A DNA stretch of 64,000 nucleotides from Flavobacteriaceae bacterium (lineage in GTDB: Bacteria > Bacteroidota > Bacteroidia > Flavobacteriales > Flavobacteriaceae): contig JAUXPJ010000008.1 in NCBI GenBank assembly GCA_030683815.1, positions 1 through 64,000 of the forward strand, read 5' to 3'. The translations under genes were made by a program, and so were the position numbers. Shown here one piece after another: positions 62,812 through 64,000 of the stretch (position 1 is the first letter of the stretch; the number at the start of each line of letters is the position of its first letter). The notes beneath the pieces are model-generated. The model saw only the letters and a program-made list of their open reading frames with translations, was not told the origin of the DNA and searched no databases.

Positions 62812-64000
62812 ATGAAGATAGCCATCATCAAAGAAAGGAAAAATCCACCAGATAAACGCGCCGTTTTACCGCCTCACATTTGTGCAGCATTGATGCATCA
62901 ATTTCCGCAACTTACCATCAAAGTTGAAAGTTCTACTGATCGTGTTTTTTCTGATGATGATTATCAAAAAGAAGGGATTGAAGTTGCCAATGATGTTTCA
63001 GATTGCGATGTTTTATTGGGAGTTAAAGAGGTTCCAATCGCCCATTTAATCCCAAATAAAAAATATTTTTTATTTTCTCATACCATCAAAAAACAAGCGT
63101 ATAATAAACCATTATTGAAAGCCATTTTAGAAAAAAATATTGAATTGTATGACCATGAAGTGATTACCAATGTTGATGGAATAAGATTAGTGGCTTTTGG
63201 CAGATATGCCGGAATTGTTGGTGCTTATAATGCTTTTAGAACCTATGGTTTAAAACATCAATTGTTTCAAATTCCAAAAGCGAATGTCCATTTTGATCAA
63301 AATGAATTGGTTGATGAGTTAAAAAATATAAAACTCAATCCTTTTAAAATAGTTCTAACAGGAACAGGAAGAGTGGGTAATGGTGTTAAAGAAATGTTGG
63401 ATGCTATCCCAATTAAAGAAGTATCGGTAAATGAGTTTTTAAATCAAACTTTTTCAGAGCCCGTTTATGTGCAGATAGATGTACTGGATTATGCCAAACG
63501 AAAAGATGGAAAAATCCTCAATAACATCGATTTTTTCCAGAATCCGCAAGCATATGAAAATAATTTTGAACGATTTACTACTGTGGCTGATTTATACATT
63601 TCCGGTCATTTTCACAGCGATGGAGCGCCTATGATTATCTCCAATGAAATGATAAAAAATCCAAAATTTAAAATATCAGTCATTGCCGATATCAGTTGCG
63701 ATTTAAACATCCCCATTGCATCTACAATTCGTTCTTCAACTATTGAAAATCCGATTTATGGTTACAGTAAAAAAGAATTAATTGAAATAGATTATCTTTC
63801 TCCTGATGCAATTGCAGTGATGGCCGTGGATAATTTACCATGCGAATTGCCAAAAGATTCATCTGATGGATTTGGAGAAAATTTTGCTAAATATGTGATT
63901 CCGGCTTTCTTTAATGATGATAAGGATGGCATCTTAAAAAGAGCCTTAATGACCCAAAACGGAAAATTGACAGAAAGGTTTAGTTACTTACAAGATTATG
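62812..64000 (+). CDS. Alanine dehydrogenase / saccharopine dehydrogenase-like NAD(P)-dependent oxidoreductase, 3' end beyond the window
   Basis: Partial: 396 residues run to the window edge with no stop. The start KIAIIKERKNPPDKRAVLPP is the N-terminal AlaDh/PNT domain; VVLTGTGRVGNGVKEML (near residue 185) is the nucleotide-binding G-x-G-x-x-G loop; SGHFHSDGAPMIIS follows. It resembles lysine-forming saccharopine dehydrogenases or an alanine-dehydrogenase-like group common in Bacteroidota. The substrate is not certain. It is divergent from ssrA. Confidence 0.85.
   Translation, partial: MKIAIIKERKNPPDKRAVLPPHICAALMHQFPQLTIKVESSTDRVFSDDDYQKEGIEVANDVSDCDVLLGVKEVPIAHLIPNKKYFLFSHTIKKQAYNKPLLKAILEKNIELYDHEVITNVDGIRLVAFGRYAGIVGAYNAFRTYGLKHQLFQIPKANVHFDQNELVDELKNIKLNPFKIVLTGTGRVGNGVKEMLDAIPIKEVSVNEFLNQTFSEPVYVQIDVLDYAKRKDGKILNNIDFFQNPQAYENNFERFTTVADLYISGHFHSDGAPMIISNEMIKNPKFKISVIADISCDLNIPIASTIRSSTIENPIYGYSKKELIEIDYLSPDAIAVMAVDNLPCELPKDSSDGFGENFAKYVIPAFFNDDKDGILKRALMTQNGKLTERFSYLQDY

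Overview
The window reads as chromosomal DNA of a member of the Bacteroidota, most likely the class Flavobacteriia. The evidence is low GC, AT-rich spacers, promoters of the TTTG / TAnnTTTG type, weak ribosome binding sites, a T9SS type B sorting domain, GLPGLI and carboxypeptidase-regulatory-like outer-membrane proteins, and a tmRNA tag ending in GENNYALAA. No species can be named from the sequence alone.

Layout. 1-1633: stem-loops that look like terminators, then a secreted PhoD-like phosphatase. 1923-14514: a dense, co-oriented, often overlapping surface-polysaccharide operon with three GT2 and four GT4 glycosyltransferases, a GNAT acyltransferase, a glutamine-dependent asparagine synthetase, a candidate Wzy polymerase and a polysaccharide deacetylase. 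Its first ORF is a chimera of an ABC-exporter (Wzm) N-terminus and other debris. 14515-22440: an accessory island containing a broken peptide-exporter ABC gene, a complete-looking IS21-family element, a small secreted Cys-containing protein, a GLPGLI protein, a large outer-membrane barrel protein and the stump of a T9SS cargo protein. 22500-25915: the polysaccharide operon resumes with a PglC-like initiating phosphosugar transferase, a PglD-like acetyltransferase, a PglE-like aminotransferase and an outer-membrane barrel protein. The island therefore splits a PglA-C-D-E-like module.

25967-40 kb holds mostly housekeeping and transport genes: a GIY-YIG remnant, a SulP transporter, an acetate-type symporter with its DUF485 partner and a DcaP-like porin, tRNA-Val, folC, a TonB-ExbD-ExbB cluster, two tandem NhaD antiporters, anmK and an acyl-CoA dehydrogenase. 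41177-44334 encodes the tyrosine autokinase Wzc and the outer-membrane channel Wza, the probable export machinery for the polysaccharide made by the first cluster. 44510-44988 is a decayed IS1182-type transposase. 45-49 kb holds a DEAD-box helicase, two small conserved proteins and a B12-binding radical SAM protein. 49429-58544 carries three consecutive hybrid histidine kinases, two of them with closely related 3' halves and the same ATACCAG-repeat spacer. 58.8-64 kb has a gene fragment, two convergent L,D-transpeptidases, a HAD phosphatase, tmRNA and a truncated alanine dehydrogenase/PNT-family oxidoreductase.

How it fits together. The 2-25 kb glycan operon would build a lipid-linked, amino-sugar-initiated repeat unit on the PglC-like transferase. 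Wza/Wzc at 41-44 kb would polymerise and export it in a Wzx/Wzy-type route. The older ABC route appears to be lost, as the Wzm remnant at 1923 suggests. No flippase (Wzx) and no 4,6-dehydratase (PglF type) were seen, so those must lie elsewhere. The most novel-looking unit is the small Cys-containing secreted protein plus GLPGLI plus outer-membrane barrel set at 18178-21925, next to a peptide-exporter remnant.
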